Notes under the pieces: generated by a model
The model's database searches: none
Told to the model about the DNA's origin: nothing
Seen by the model: only the letters and a program-made list of their open reading frames with translations
Shown: piece by piece, positions 41,098-49,939 of the stretch
How positions within the stretch are numbered: position 1 is the stretch's first letter
How the letters are laid out: each line of letters begins with the position of its first letter
Assembly: GCA_964558485.1 (NCBI GenBank)
Contig: CAZLED010000003.1
Coordinates: forward strand, 1 to 64,000
DNA length: 64,000 bases
Reading direction: 5' to 3'
From: UMGS1696 sp964558485
Lineage (GTDB): Bacteria; Bacillota; Clostridia; Oscillospirales; CAG-272
Made by a program: the position numbers and the translations under genes

Positions 41098-42862
41098 ATA
41101 CCAGATAGCGTTTGATTTTTTTCGCCGAGGTCTTCTCGAACTCCGTCTTGCGGAACTCCAGCTTGTGGATCTGCTTGAAGGAAGGCAGACGCTTGTTCAG
41201 CGCCGTGATCTCCTTCTGGATCTCCTTGTAGATGTCCGTGTCCACGTCGGCGAACTTTTCCGCAAAGGCATCCTGGTTCGGGAAGATCACGGCCGTCAGC
41301 TTGGTGGAGCCGTCCTCTTCCACACGTCCTACCACCACCGATTCGGCGATCAGATCGATCTTGCCTAAGTATTCTTCGATCTCCTCCGGGAACACGTTCT
41401 TGCCGTTGTCCAGCACGATCACCGACTTCATCCGGCCCGTGATGGTGATGTAGCCATCCTTGTCCATATAGCCCACGTCTCCGGTCCGGAACCAGCCGTC
41501 GTCCGTGAAGGCGTCTCTTGTGGCCTCCGGATCGTTGTAATAGCCCAGCATCACGTTGTCGCCTTTGACCTGGATCTCCCCGGTGATATGCCCGTCTTCC
41601 GTCAGGTCCGATCCGGTGATCCGTATGTCGCAACAGGGCACGGAGGGTCCGATGGAACCACACTTCCGCTTGAAATACGGCGTGACGGCCAGCAGCGGCG
41701 CACATTCGGTGATCCCGTACCCTTCGTACAGGGAAATGCCAAAGGATTCAAAGATCGGGATCAAAGACGGATCCAGTGCCGCACCACCGCAGATGATCTT
41801 TTTCAGATTGCCGCCGAATGCAGCCCGCACGTCCCCAAACAGCTTGTCGGACACATCGATCCCAAACCGGTTCAAAAATCCGGCCAGCTTCAGACCACCG
41901 GTCAGCGCCTTGTCCTTGCCAGACCGCTTGGCTTCCGACAGGATCTTTTTGTACATGGTGTTCACGAACATGGGCACCAGCACCAGACCCGTGGGCTTGT
42001 ATTCCTTGAAGCTGTTCAGCACGTGCCGCAGGGAATCGTTGATGCAGATCAGACAGCCCAGGTTCACAGCCGCCATCATGCAGCACAGCTCATAGGTGTG
42101 GTGGATGGGCAGCACAGATACCAGCACGTCGTCGGAGTTGAAATCCACCGCAGCATCGGCCGAGGTGACCGCAGCGTAAATGTTCTGCTGGCTCAGCATG
42201 ACGCATTTGGAGGAGCCGGTGGTACCGGAGGTGAACAGCATCTCTGCCATTCTCTTGGTATCGATGGGCAGATCCAGCAGCACCTGCCGCATGGTCGCCA
42301 CGTCCACACCGGCATTTGTCCCCAGAGTCAGCAGCGTATCAAAGCCATAGCAGCTTGCCGGTGCATCTGTGGTCGGATCAAAGGAAATCGTGAAGCGCAC
42401 AGACGGATGGTCAGTTGCCAGATCGTGGAAGGTGTCGTTCATGGAGGCCGAATGGATCAGGCAGATCGCATCCACCGAGGTGAGAAAATCCCGGGTGACG
42501 GAAGGATCCAGCTCCTTGTCCATGGGGATCGCCACACCGCCGGCCAGCAGGGTACCCAGATAGGATGCGATCCACATGGGAGACGTTTCCCCAACGATGC
42601 CAATGCGGATGTTTTCGTTCAGGTGGTCGGTGATGGTATCGTCGTATTTCTGGCAGGTGCGGATGAGACCATCGGCGAAGCGGTACACCATGGAGGTGAA
42701 TTCCGTGTAGGTCAGGGAATGCTTTTCGCCTTTTTCCTTCCAGATGAACATGGTCTTGTCACCCCAGGTCTCCAGAGATTGGCAGAACTGGGATACATTT
42801 TCTATGGTATTGTAGATCCGTTCCCGCTTCTTGTGGCTGCGGACGGTGTATTGCTTCTTCAT
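41096..42862 (-). CDS. Long-chain acyl-CoA synthetase/AMP-binding ligase
   Basis: ANL-family adenylate-forming enzyme of 588 aa activating a fatty or aromatic acid with ATP and CoA. Core motifs are the P-loop-like L-F-T-S-G-T-T-G-S-S-K, the Y-G-I-T-E-C-A-P segment, the Y-x-K/T-G-D motif as F-R-T-G-D-V-G-Y, and the hinge/lysine region G-R-M-K-S-V-I-V-L-D-N-G-K-N-V-F-P-E-E-I-E. The C-terminal Lys in T-S-A-K-K-I-K-R is the expected catalytic lysine. ATG at 42862 with GGAG 9 bases upstream is preferred over 42877. A MarR-type regulator gene lies just upstream on the same strand. Confidence 0.92.
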   Translation of the reverse strand: MKKQYTVRSHKKRERIYNTIENVSQFCQSLETWGDKTMFIWKEKGEKHSLTYTEFTSMVYRFADGLIRTCQKYDDTITDHLNENIRIGIVGETSPMWIASYLGTLLAGGVAIPMDKELDPSVTRDFLTSVDAICLIHSASMNDTFHDLATDHPSVRFTISFDPTTDAPASCYGFDTLLTLGTNAGVDVATMRQVLLDLPIDTKRMAEMLFTSGTTGSSKCVMLSQQNIYAAVTSADAAVDFNSDDVLVSVLPIHHTYELCCMMAAVNLGCLICINDSLRHVLNSFKEYKPTGLVLVPMFVNTMYKKILSEAKRSGKDKALTGGLKLAGFLNRFGIDVSDKLFGDVRAAFGGNLKKIICGGAALDPSLIPIFESFGISLYEGYGITECAPLLAVTPYFKRKCGSIGPSVPCCDIRITGSDLTEDGHITGEIQVKGDNVMLGYYNDPEATRDAFTDDGWFRTGDVGYMDKDGYITITGRMKSVIVLDNGKNVFPEEIEEYLGKIDLIAESVVVGRVEEDGSTKLTAVIFPNQDAFAEKFADVDTDIYKEIQKEITALNKRLPSFKQIHKLEFRKTEFEKTSAKKIKRYLV

Positions 42863-42920
42863 GGCAGTATCTCCCATTTTATGTTTCTGTTATAATAGAA
42901 TGTAGAAAATCGATATCGGC

Positions 42921-43403
42921 TTACAGGGCAGCTTTCGTGGGCACGGCGTCTGTGGGCCCTTCAGAGAATCGGCTCAGACCGTTGTCCAGCTGCTCTAAGA
43001 TCTGGTAAAACTGCACCAGCTGTTCGTCGGTGATCCCGGCGGTGATCTGGGCAACAGCGTCCTCTAAGATGATCCGGATCTGACCCATGGCAGCCTTGCC
43101 GGCATCGGTCAGGATGAATTTGTTGTTGTATCGGGAACCTTCCCGGTCGCTGTAGGAAATGTAGTCGGCCCGGCACAGCTCACCGGTGACACGGGACACA
43201 AAGGCTTTGTCCACCTGGCAGTTCCGGGACAGCTCCGCACCGGTCAGCCCTTCGGGATGCTTGTCTAACTGGAACAGGCACATCAGGTGCATACTCCGCA
43301 GATCGAACCGAGCCAGCTTTTCGTTTTTGATCCGCTGCAGGCTTTTGGCGATCCGGTCGATGGCAAAGGAAAACCGCAGGAAGCGGTCGTCATAGGATAA
43401 CAT
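42921..43403 (-). CDS. MarR-family transcriptional regulator
   Basis: Winged-helix regulator of 160 aa. A helical dimer arm (residues 1-35) is followed by the DNA-binding domain: L-T-G-A-E-L-S-R-N-C-Q-V-D-K-A-F-V-S-R as the recognition helix and an R-E-G-S-R-Y-N-N-K-F-I-L-T-D wing. It is followed at 42862 by an acyl-CoA synthetase gene on the same strand and probably controls it, as other MarR proteins control fatty-acid genes. Promoter at 43534-43562; a TTGAC-TT-GTCAA palindrome covers its -35. Confidence 0.88.
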   Translation of the reverse strand: MLSYDDRFLRFSFAIDRIAKSLQRIKNEKLARFDLRSMHLMCLFQLDKHPEGLTGAELSRNCQVDKAFVSRVTGELCRADYISYSDREGSRYNNKFILTDAGKAAMGQIRIILEDAVAQITAGITDEQLVQFYQILEQLDNGLSRFSEGPTDAVPTKAAL

Positions 43404-43533
43404 GATGGGAACCTCATTGGGGAAGTAAATAATGAATAATATAGATTGATTTTACATCTTTGGTGCAAAATCTATTTTTGAATCGAAAAAAGTATCTGCG
43501 CTTGCACCCATGTGGGGCACTCACGTGGATACC

Positions 43534-43562
43534 ATTGTACCATAGAAAAGTTGACTTGTCAA
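43534..43562 (-). promoter_or_regulatory. Promoter and palindrome upstream of the MarR gene
   Basis: Minus-strand TTGACA (43562-43557), 17 bases, TACAAT (43539-43534). TTGAC/GTCAA arms (43551-43562) overlap the -35 and could be an autoregulatory site. Confidence 0.65.
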
Positions 43563-44832
43563 TGATGAAATTGTAAACAGTATGGGAAATCATACGGGAT
43601 GTGCCGGCAGAAAAAATAACTGGTCATGGAACATACCGGATAGGTGTGTACGTGCTGGAAGGATTGCTCCAGTTGTAAGAAAGATACACAACTCCAAGTA
43701 AAATTTCTGCGATACGATTCTGCTGTAGCTATCATATCATCTCCGGAAATTGTACTTTGTAGAGAGAAACTTGCTACTGGTTCTTCGATGATCGGTGTGA
43801 TTTCAACCAAACGGGATACTCGCTCCTCTGACAATACTGCTTCGTTTAGCTGAACCAATTCCATTTTATCTTCTGTTGTACGCAGATAATACACCGCACA
43901 TCGATGACTTTCACTGCATTGTCAACACCTTTATACTGCTCTGGCAACGGTTGCGAACGCAGAATTTCCCCATCATAGGTCAATTCCCAAATGGATTGTT
44001 CATACACGATCCGGTAGTCTTCGTCCGAATCCACCTCAGAGATCCGTGCCACAAAGGAATCTTCCCTCAGGGTAAGCGGTTCCACACCGACAAGCATATG
44101 GGCAGAGCGTATCGGGATCGTTTTTACAGAATCATCCAGGTATGTTAGTTCCAGTTCGCACAAACCGCTGAGAAGATAATCATCTTCCAAAATTGGCGTG
44201 ACGGTATAGGTTGTTCCGTCTGATAGCGTTTTTTCGGTAACCACCGTTGGTTCGGTTTCCTTTGTGCGACCTTGCAGAGCATCTATAGAGAAAATATACG
44301 TCTTCCCACCGTCTTTGCCGGGGATGGTGATGTACAACCTGTCATCCCGAATGGAAAAATCGGAGACGCTGTCCATCTCATTCCATGGTGAAACATCCAA
44401 AAGGACACGGCTTTCAGCTGGTGTTACACAGTATACTTTCATATCCGTACCAATGGCGTACAGTTCTCCATCCTGCACAGCAATATGTTCTGCTACAAAT
44501 CCGTCCAGTAGGTACCGGTCTACCAGTTTATTATCTGCATATACCAATACTGTATTGGTGCCGGAATCCAGCAGGTAGATGTTGTCTCCATCGATGGCAT
44601 AATCCTCTGGACCGTAGATAGTACCGTGCACATCGGTTACATAACCAAGCGACTCTGTAGTGCGAGACACAGAAGAATTGTCATACACATTTTCTGCGTT
44701 GGCGAAAGTTCTGCTTTCCATAGACACGGTCAGGATAGAATTGGATTCAAATGCATCTGCTAATACGGGTATAGCGACTAGAGCCAGCAATAGGGCAAGG
44801 CATGAGCCACAGGAGAGATGTGTTTTGATCAT
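43559..44832 (-). pseudogene. Decayed secreted beta-propeller-like protein gene
   Basis: ATG at 44832 with GGAGG upstream starts a signal peptide (cleaved near V-L-A-D-A) and a repeat domain. Recurring D-G-D-N-I-Y-L-L-D, Q-D-G-E-L-Y-A-I-G and R-D-D-R-L-Y-I-T strands suggest NHL/WD40-like blades. The frame drifts near 43895: it reads V-K-V-I-D-V-R and then a short missense tail ending at 43846. The next frame continues V-Y-Y-L-R-T-T-E-D-K-M-E-L-V-Q-L, so one G seems lost. Further down A-E-S-Y-R-R-N-F-T-W-S-C resembles the start of a lost C-terminal domain. Full function unlikely. Behind an attenuator-like leader (44833-45017). Confidence 0.65.
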
Positions 44833-44870
44833 ATGATACCTCCTTTTTGTGTTATTGTATGTCCAAAAAA

Positions 44871-45017
44871 CAAAAAAGCGCATAGATCGTCTCAATTGTT
44901 TGAACAACCTATGCGTCAACGGAAGTGAATTTCAACGGATATTGCACCGTTCCATGGAGTTTTCGACACCAAGGGTGCGTTGGCATAGGTCGTTCATACA
45001 GGGAGACACGATAGAAA
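44871..45017 (-). promoter_or_regulatory. Attenuator-like leader RNA with mutually exclusive hairpins
   Basis: Leader of about 185 bases from the 45024-45052 promoter to the gene start at 44832. Segment A (ACCTATGC, 44990-44983) and segment C (CTATGCG, 44885-44879) both pair with segment B (GCATAGGT, 44914-44907; CGCATAG, 44915-44909). B-C forms an intrinsic terminator followed by TTTTTTG (44877-44871), and A-B would prevent it. This is the logic of a transcription attenuator or riboswitch. The ligand or trigger is unknown. Confidence 0.55.
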
Positions 45018-45023
45018 ATCATT

Positions 45024-45052
45024 ATTATACCACACCAACCTCTGCGTGTCAA
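45024..45052 (-). promoter_or_regulatory. Consensus promoter of the leader
   Basis: Minus-strand TTGACA (45052-45047), 17 bases, TATAAT (45029-45024). Confidence 0.85.
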
Positions 45053-45099
45053 TTGTGTACTTTTACAAAATTACTATATTACAATTGTACATAACCAAC

Positions 45100-45138
45100 A
45101 AAAGTACGCCCATATCCTGCGACATAAGCGTACTTTTT
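45100..45138 (-). terminator. Terminator of the DUF4838-sulfotransferase operon
   Basis: AAAAGTACGC/GCGTACTTTTT hairpin just past the stop at 45147. Confidence 0.82.
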
Positions 45139-45146
45139 CATAAATA

Positions 45147-46112
45147 TTATTCACCACACAAAATCCGGTCGTACCCACAAAGGTCAGCGTTGCCATACAG
45201 CGTAGCATAGTCTTCGCCCAGATAGCAACCAAAGGAAGTCACGGAGTCAAAGCCCAACTTCCGGTAGGCTGCCACGTCTGCCTGACACACACTTTCTCGT
45301 AGGTGAAATGCCTTCGGTGGTTTTTGCCAGCCGGAGAAGAGGGAATTGTCCATCCAATAGTCTAACACCTTGGCATCCGCTTTGCCAAAGAGGTCGAGCA
45401 GTGCCGGCACTGTGGCCGTTTCTGCCCGGTTTTGTTCGCAGCCTTCGTCAAAGAGCGGTCGGTCGTGGTCCCGATGGATGGGTGCGTATTCCAAAAATAC
45501 GTTGTGCCGGGGGGCGATGGTCGGTGGTACTAGGGTAGCGCAATACGCCAGATAGCTCTGCTTGGCACCGGGTCTGCCAGCTTCCAAGCCTTCCGCAATG
45601 GCGTTGGTCAGCAGCATACACTGATCGGACGGGCTCAGGTCACGGCACTTTTCGCACATACACCCGGCAGAGGCCACATCGTCGATCCAGAAGTGGTACT
45701 TGCCGGTGGTGGGCACGAAAATTTTCGCCAGCGCACAGGCCCGTTCCCGGATATAGTCCAGCACGTCCGGTTCGCCCACACAGCAGTTGAACTGAGGTGT
45801 CCGCTGCCCATGCTCGTCCATGCGGAACCAGTGGGGGTGCGTGGCAAACTTGTCTCGTTCCAGCATCCAGGACAGGGCGTGCATCTCAAACTCGATCTCG
45901 ATCCCGGCCTTCTCCATGCGGCTCTGGAACCTGGCCCATGCCGGTGTGGAGAGCATATGGATGGCCTCTTCCATGGTCTGGTGCGCATCGGTACCGCCGG
46001 CCGGATGGATCCCCACCACGTTCAGGTGCAGTCCTTCGCCAGTGAGCCGGTCTGCCCAATAGTCGGTCAGCGCATCCTCCGCATGGATCACGATCCCACG
46101 ATGTGTCAGCAT
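45147..46112 (-). CDS. DUF4838-like glycoside hydrolase-related protein, cytoplasmic
   Basis: Protein of 321 aa resembling DUF4838, a TIM-barrel family found in glycan-degradation loci of gut bacteria. Characteristic features are H-A-L-S-W-M-L-E-R, F-N-C-C-V-G-E-P-D and the C-M-C-E-K-C-R-D-L-S-P-S-D-Q segment with paired cysteines. No signal peptide is present, so unlike many relatives it would act inside the cell. It starts two bases after the sulfotransferase reading frame closes (TAA-ATG), with GAGG inside the upstream gene as ribosome site, so the two are translated together. Substrate unknown. Confidence 0.75.
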   Translation of the reverse strand: MLTHRGIVIHAEDALTDYWADRLTGEGLHLNVVGIHPAGGTDAHQTMEEAIHMLSTPAWARFQSRMEKAGIEIEFEMHALSWMLERDKFATHPHWFRMDEHGQRTPQFNCCVGEPDVLDYIRERACALAKIFVPTTGKYHFWIDDVASAGCMCEKCRDLSPSDQCMLLTNAIAEGLEAGRPGAKQSYLAYCATLVPPTIAPRHNVFLEYAPIHRDHDRPLFDEGCEQNRAETATVPALLDLFGKADAKVLDYWMDNSLFSGWQKPPKAFHLRESVCQADVAAYRKLGFDSVTSFGCYLGEDYATLYGNADLCGYDRILCGE

Positions 46113-46832
46113 TTATTCTGCCTCGTAGCCCAGCTCGTCCATTTCGGCCTGGAAGAAGTCAAACATATGCACGCCGTCGTCGGTCTTGTAGCGGCCTACG
46201 GAGTCGGGGCGCATCTCGATCTTCGCCATGGGAATGCCAAGGAACTTTTCCAGTCTGGCTAAGGTCTCGTCCTGATGGAACACCATATCCTCGAAGCGCA
46301 CGGAGATCAGATTCTTCGGTGCGGGGGTGGCGTGCATGATCTCTCTCTGGTAGTACCAGCTGATGGCACGATTGGTGCGCACGTCGTCGGTCTTGTCGTA
46401 CTGGATGCCGAAGGTGTTCAGATCGTCGGTCACGTGTGCGCCTAAGATGCAGTCACGGGGATCACGCACCCAATGGATGTACTTGATGTCGGGGAACATC
46501 CGTACGATCCAGGGATAAACCAGCGTGGTCTCCGGGATCTTCCAGCCTTTGTTTTCCGCCTTGGATTCTAGCACGGAGTGGAGAAAGCCCTCGATCAGGG
46601 TCTTGAATTCCTGGGGGATCTCGCAGGTCAGGGCACGGGAGAAGTCCCATTTGTTGTTGCCCAGATAGTCAACATAGTGTGCGAATACCCGGCAGGCATC
46701 GTACATTTGCTCCGGTGGGATCAGGTCGCCGGACTTGTTCAGGGGTTCGCCCATAAACACGCCGCTGGCCGTTAAGGTGTGGGACATAGACCGGGTGCCG
46801 CCATGTCCTCTGCCGATCACAGTGATCATCAT
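46113..46832 (-). CDS. Sulfotransferase family protein (PAPS-dependent)
   Basis: Cytoplasmic protein of 239 aa with the two PAPS-binding elements of the sulfotransferase fold: the N-terminal 5'-phosphosulfate loop I-G-R-G-H-G-G-T-R-S-M and the 3'-phosphate motif I-H-W-V-R-D-P-R-D near residue 125, plus a later R-F-E-D-M-V. Such enzymes sulfate carbohydrates or other small molecules; the acceptor is unknown. GGAGG lies 9 bases before the ATG. Coupling to the DUF4838 gene makes a sulfated or sulfate-free glycan step likely. Promoter at 46878-46906. Confidence 0.82.
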   Translation of the reverse strand: MMITVIGRGHGGTRSMSHTLTASGVFMGEPLNKSGDLIPPEQMYDACRVFAHYVDYLGNNKWDFSRALTCEIPQEFKTLIEGFLHSVLESKAENKGWKIPETTLVYPWIVRMFPDIKYIHWVRDPRDCILGAHVTDDLNTFGIQYDKTDDVRTNRAISWYYQREIMHATPAPKNLISVRFEDMVFHQDETLARLEKFLGIPMAKIEMRPDSVGRYKTDDGVHMFDFFQAEMDELGYEAE

Positions 46833-46877
46833 ATGTGTAGTCCTCCAATAAGTTAAGGATGTTTTTTGTACGGTATC

Positions 46878-46906
46878 AGTGTACCATGTTTGCCGGGATT
46901 TGTCAA
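46878..46906 (-). promoter_or_regulatory. Promoter of the sulfotransferase operon
   Basis: Minus-strand TTGACA (46906-46901), 17 bases, TACACT (46883-46878). Confidence 0.75.
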
Positions 46907-46943
46907 GAGGGGATTTTGGAGAAAGCTTTAATGCTACGGGAGC

Positions 46944-46983
46944 AAAAAAAGCCTATCTCCATTTTTATGAAGATAAGCTTTTG
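46944..46983 (-). terminator. Terminator of the small membrane-protein gene
   Basis: AAAAGCTTATCT/AGATAGGCTTTTTTT stem on the minus strand, 16 bases beyond the stop at 46999. Confidence 0.75.
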
Positions 46984-46998
46984 ATACAGAGTGTTTAC

Positions 46999-47496
46999 TT
47001 AAGATACTTCCTTCACATAATCCAATCTATCGTGATAGTAACATCCAAGCATATTCGATAGAGCGTTGCAATACCAGTAGTTCGTTACATATGTGACACC
47101 ATCGATGGTAACGGTTCCCATTTCTCGTCCGAAAAAGGAGGTCGATCTACCAGGGCAGATCGTGTGTACTTCTCCATTTTCCATATATACTTTCAACACT
47201 TGGTTTCCACCGCCCAATGTCATTTCATCTTTCCAGGAGATCCAGCTATAGGGAAAATACAATTTCAAACGATACACGCACGAAAAGAAATCTGCATCAG
47301 AGGAAGGCAACTCATATTCCACTTCGTGTACACCCAACGTATAGGTATATTTTTCAATATCATTACGCTTTTCGATGGAACGAAATGATTCATAAGTAAA
47401 ACCGGTGGTCATGTAGGCTTGCAATGCAACCACTATGGTGAGAAGTACGATTACAACGATGCATAAGGTTAACGTAACTTTGTACCGTTTTGCCAT
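46999..47496 (-). CDS. Hypothetical membrane-anchored extracellular protein
   Basis: Protein of 165 aa with one N-terminal helix (about residues 7-29) acting as a signal anchor, followed by a beta-rich, Tyr-rich extracytoplasmic domain of about 130 residues. No family recognised. GAGGAG precedes the ATG at 47496; an ATG at 47511 has no ribosome site. It has a strong promoter at 47676-47704 and a leader of about 170 bases that may encode a short peptide (47508-47615). Lower GC than the flanking genes. Confidence 0.7.
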   Translation of the reverse strand: MAKRYKVTLTLCIVVIVLLTIVVALQAYMTTGFTYESFRSIEKRNDIEKYTYTLGVHEVEYELPSSDADFFSCVYRLKLYFPYSWISWKDEMTLGGGNQVLKVYMENGEVHTICPGRSTSFFGREMGTVTIDGVTYVTNYWYCNALSNMLGCYYHDRLDYVKEVS

Positions 47497-47908
47497 ATGG
47501 AATCTCCTCAATATATGGAAACGTATTTCTCCAGAATCAACAAATTACCAGAGTTGGGACTTTCGTATGTATATTCACCGTAATAATTTTGGTATTCATC
47601 GGTTTGCACGATCAAGTTTGGATGCAGAATTCCTCTCGACTGTGTACGCCATGTATTACTGTTTCTTGTAACTCTATTGTACACGATTTATGTTGTGCTG
47701 TCAACATCTGTTCAAAAGAAAAATTATATTTATATAGATGCGGAAAAATCCATGCCTGAATTTATGTATTTTAGCTGAAACAAATTTGCGAACAAATTAT
47801 TGCGGCGTGTCAATCGTATTTCTAACTTTGCATCTCCCCTCTGCATATACTGTCCATAGACGCAAATGTGTGTCTATCTCGTACCCCAAAAGCAGGAGGA
47901 AACAAAAA
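47497..47908. other. Non-coding gap holding a minus-strand leader
   Basis: Contains the 47676-47704 promoter and leader of the minus-strand gene, and the upstream region of the DUF11 gene. No RNA gene or repeat was recognised. A weak 33-35 codon minus-strand frame ends at 47508, inside the ribosome site of the next gene. Confidence 0.5.
47676..47704 (-). promoter_or_regulatory. Promoter of the small membrane-protein gene
   Basis: Minus-strand TTGACA (47704-47699), 17 bases, TACAAT (47681-47676). Confidence 0.78.
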
Positions 47909-48766
47909 ATGGCAACCTTTCAAAACCGGGCGACCCTGTCTCTTGGCAATACCGTGATCAACTCCAACGTGGTGCAGGGTGAGATCACCGAGGTTTTGCA
48001 GCTGACCAAAACCGCAGTCCGTGGGGCCTATGTGCCGGGTGACACCGTGACCTACGCCGTCAGCATCCGTAACTCCGGCACAGCACCCTACACCAACCTG
48101 ACCCTCACCGATGACTTAGGTGCCTACACCTTTGGGGACACCACCCTGACGCCGTTGACCTACGTGGATGGCTCCGTGCTGGTGTACGAAAACGGCACCC
48201 TGCAGCAGACCCCCACCGTCACCGCACCCTTGACCATCACCGGGCTGACCGTACCGGCCGGCGGCAATCTGCTGGTGGTCTACAGTGCCGTGGTCAATCG
48301 CTATGCACCACCGGCCTCCGGTTCTACCATCCGCAACACAGCGACCCTGTCCGGTGGTGGCATGACCACCTCGCTGACTGCTGCCGAGACCATCACAGCA
48401 GAGGACAGCCCGGCACTGACCATCACCAAAGCCATTTGCCCGGCAGTGATCACGGACAACGGCACGGTGACCTACACCTTTGTGATCCAGAACACGGGCA
48501 ATACCCCGGTGACAGCCGCCGACGAAGCCGTGATCGCCGATACCTTTGAGACCACCGCCACAGGGCTCACCGTCACCTTTGCCGGTCAGCCCTGGACGGA
48601 AGGCACCGACTACACCTACGACAACACCACAGGACAGTTCACCACCACCGGCACCATCACCGTTCCGGCAGCCACCTACACCCAGGACAGCACCACCGGC
48701 GAATGGATACTGCAGCCCGGCGTGGCAGAGCTGGTGATCACCGCTGCCGGTGTGCAGGTGCGGTGA
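47909..48766 (+). CDS. DUF11 repeat protein without signal peptide
   Basis: Protein of 285 aa built of two DUF11 (CARDB-like, conserved repeat TIGR01451-type) beta domains: A-Y-V-P-G-D-T-V-T-Y-A-V-S-I-R-N-S-G (about residues 40-57), and a second with T-D-N-G-T-V-T-Y-T-F-V-I-Q-N-T-G. Very Thr-rich. It begins M-A-T-F-Q-N-R-A-T-L-S with no signal peptide or anchor, so it may reach the surface by another route, for instance as a spore-coat or lysis-released protein. AGGAGG lies 9 bases before the ATG at 47909; the frame is open upstream but lacks a better start. Confidence 0.78.
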   Translation: MATFQNRATLSLGNTVINSNVVQGEITEVLQLTKTAVRGAYVPGDTVTYAVSIRNSGTAPYTNLTLTDDLGAYTFGDTTLTPLTYVDGSVLVYENGTLQQTPTVTAPLTITGLTVPAGGNLLVVYSAVVNRYAPPASGSTIRNTATLSGGGMTTSLTAAETITAEDSPALTITKAICPAVITDNGTVTYTFVIQNTGNTPVTAADEAVIADTFETTATGLTVTFAGQPWTEGTDYTYDNTTGQFTTTGTITVPAATYTQDSTTGEWILQPGVAELVITAAGVQVR

Positions 48767-48822
48767 CAAATGCCCGTGCCCGACCGAATAGATCCGGCAA
48801 GCGCATACAAGATCCGAAAGAA

Positions 48823-48861
48823 AAAATACGGTGGGTACTTTTGGGGTACCTACCGTATTTT
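48823..48861. terminator. Bidirectional terminator
   Basis: AAAATACGGTGGGTAC/GTACCTACCGTATTTT, arms of 16 bases with one mismatch, between the DUF11 gene and the third CBM9-like gene. Confidence 0.9.
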
Positions 48862-48883
48862 CATGGGTGCGCAAGGGCACGAC

Positions 48884-49786
48884 TTATCTTCTGTTCTTTC
48901 TGGACAGGGTGAAACCAGCGGCAGATACAACAGCAGCTGCAGCAGCGATCACGCCAGCATCGAAGGTCTGGGGAGCAGCAACTTCGCCGGCAGCGGCATC
49001 GTCGGCCACCACTTCGGCTTCAGTAGTGGTAGCTTCCGGCAGAGCGTCTACCAGGGTAGCCATGAACCACTTGGTGCCGGCTTCTTCGGTGTAGCCACCC
49101 AGCTGTACAGCCTGCATGGGCTCGGTCATGTCAGAGGACATTTCCAGTACACGCTGTGCGGTGATGAATTCCAGGCCGGAAGAAATGGAGCTTTCCGCAG
49201 CCAGGTTCTTGTCCCACTTTACAGCCACTTCGTATACGGTGGTGCCGGCTTCCTTGTCGTGTACTACCTTGTAACCAGAGGTAGCAGCATCGCCGCCAAC
49301 TACATCCAGACCGGTCTCAGCGATCTCATGGTAGAAGTATACGTTGCCATCGTTGCACAGAGCGAACCAGTACTTGGAGGTGTCGCCCAGGTCTTCGGAT
49401 TCCACGTCGCTCTTCATGTCGAAGCGAATGGAGTCACCGCACCAGGGGTTTCCACCGGGCTCGGTCGGGTTGGTGTGGTCGGTATCGCCGATCACGCAGC
49501 AGAAATACAGATTGGTCTCGTCCCATCTGTAGTAACCCTTGATATCCTTCGAGGTGTGGCCAGCGGCGGGGTCGGTCACATACTGACCGATGTTGCTGCT
49601 GTCGATGCTTACCAGGGGTTCGCCCCAGCCTTCTGCAGGGTCAAAGATACCATCGATGGTGGGGGTCACGCTGCCCACTCTGGGAATCTCCAGTTCTGCG
49701 GTACGTTCTGCGGGAAGAGCACCCACCTGTGCAGCCAGAGCAGCTACCAGCAGGATCGTCATAACACCGGCTTGTACTTTTCTCAT
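48884..49786 (-). CDS. Secreted CBM9-like surface protein with PQTFDAG C-terminal signal (third)
   Basis: Exported protein of 300 aa. ATG at 49786 with AAAGGAG upstream starts a signal peptide ending near Q-V-G-A. A CBM9/DOMON-like domain follows: T-P-T-I-D-G-I-F-D-P-A-E-G-W-G, then a Y-R-W-D-E-T-N-L-Y-F-C-C-V-I-G-D strand and P-W-C-G-D-S-I-R-F-D. A linker (about 255-272) leads to P-Q-T-F-D-A-G, 17 hydrophobic residues and S-R-K-N-R-R. The domain differs from the other two copies more than the tail does, so the tail is under its own constraint. Confidence 0.8.
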   Translation of the reverse strand: MRKVQAGVMTILLVAALAAQVGALPAERTAELEIPRVGSVTPTIDGIFDPAEGWGEPLVSIDSSNIGQYVTDPAAGHTSKDIKGYYRWDETNLYFCCVIGDTDHTNPTEPGGNPWCGDSIRFDMKSDVESEDLGDTSKYWFALCNDGNVYFYHEIAETGLDVVGGDAATSGYKVVHDKEAGTTVYEVAVKWDKNLAAESSISSGLEFITAQRVLEMSSDMTEPMQAVQLGGYTEEAGTKWFMATLVDALPEATTTEAEVVADDAAAGEVAAPQTFDAGVIAAAAAVVSAAGFTLSRKNRR

Positions 49787-49939
49787 GATGCATTCTCCTT
49801 TGTGATATATAAAAACTTCTGATTGTCGGTCCTGCAGCCGGTGTCGATCGTCGGACACAGGGAGCAAGCCAGCTACAATTGTACCACAAAATTTCAGTGA
49901 AAATATGGAATTTCTATGAACAAGACCATGTTTGGCAAT

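Noticed and set aside
43846..44919. Start of the propeller-like gene at 44919
   Set aside because: The ATG at 44832 has GGAGG upstream and begins a signal peptide; the upstream part overlaps the attenuator terminator.
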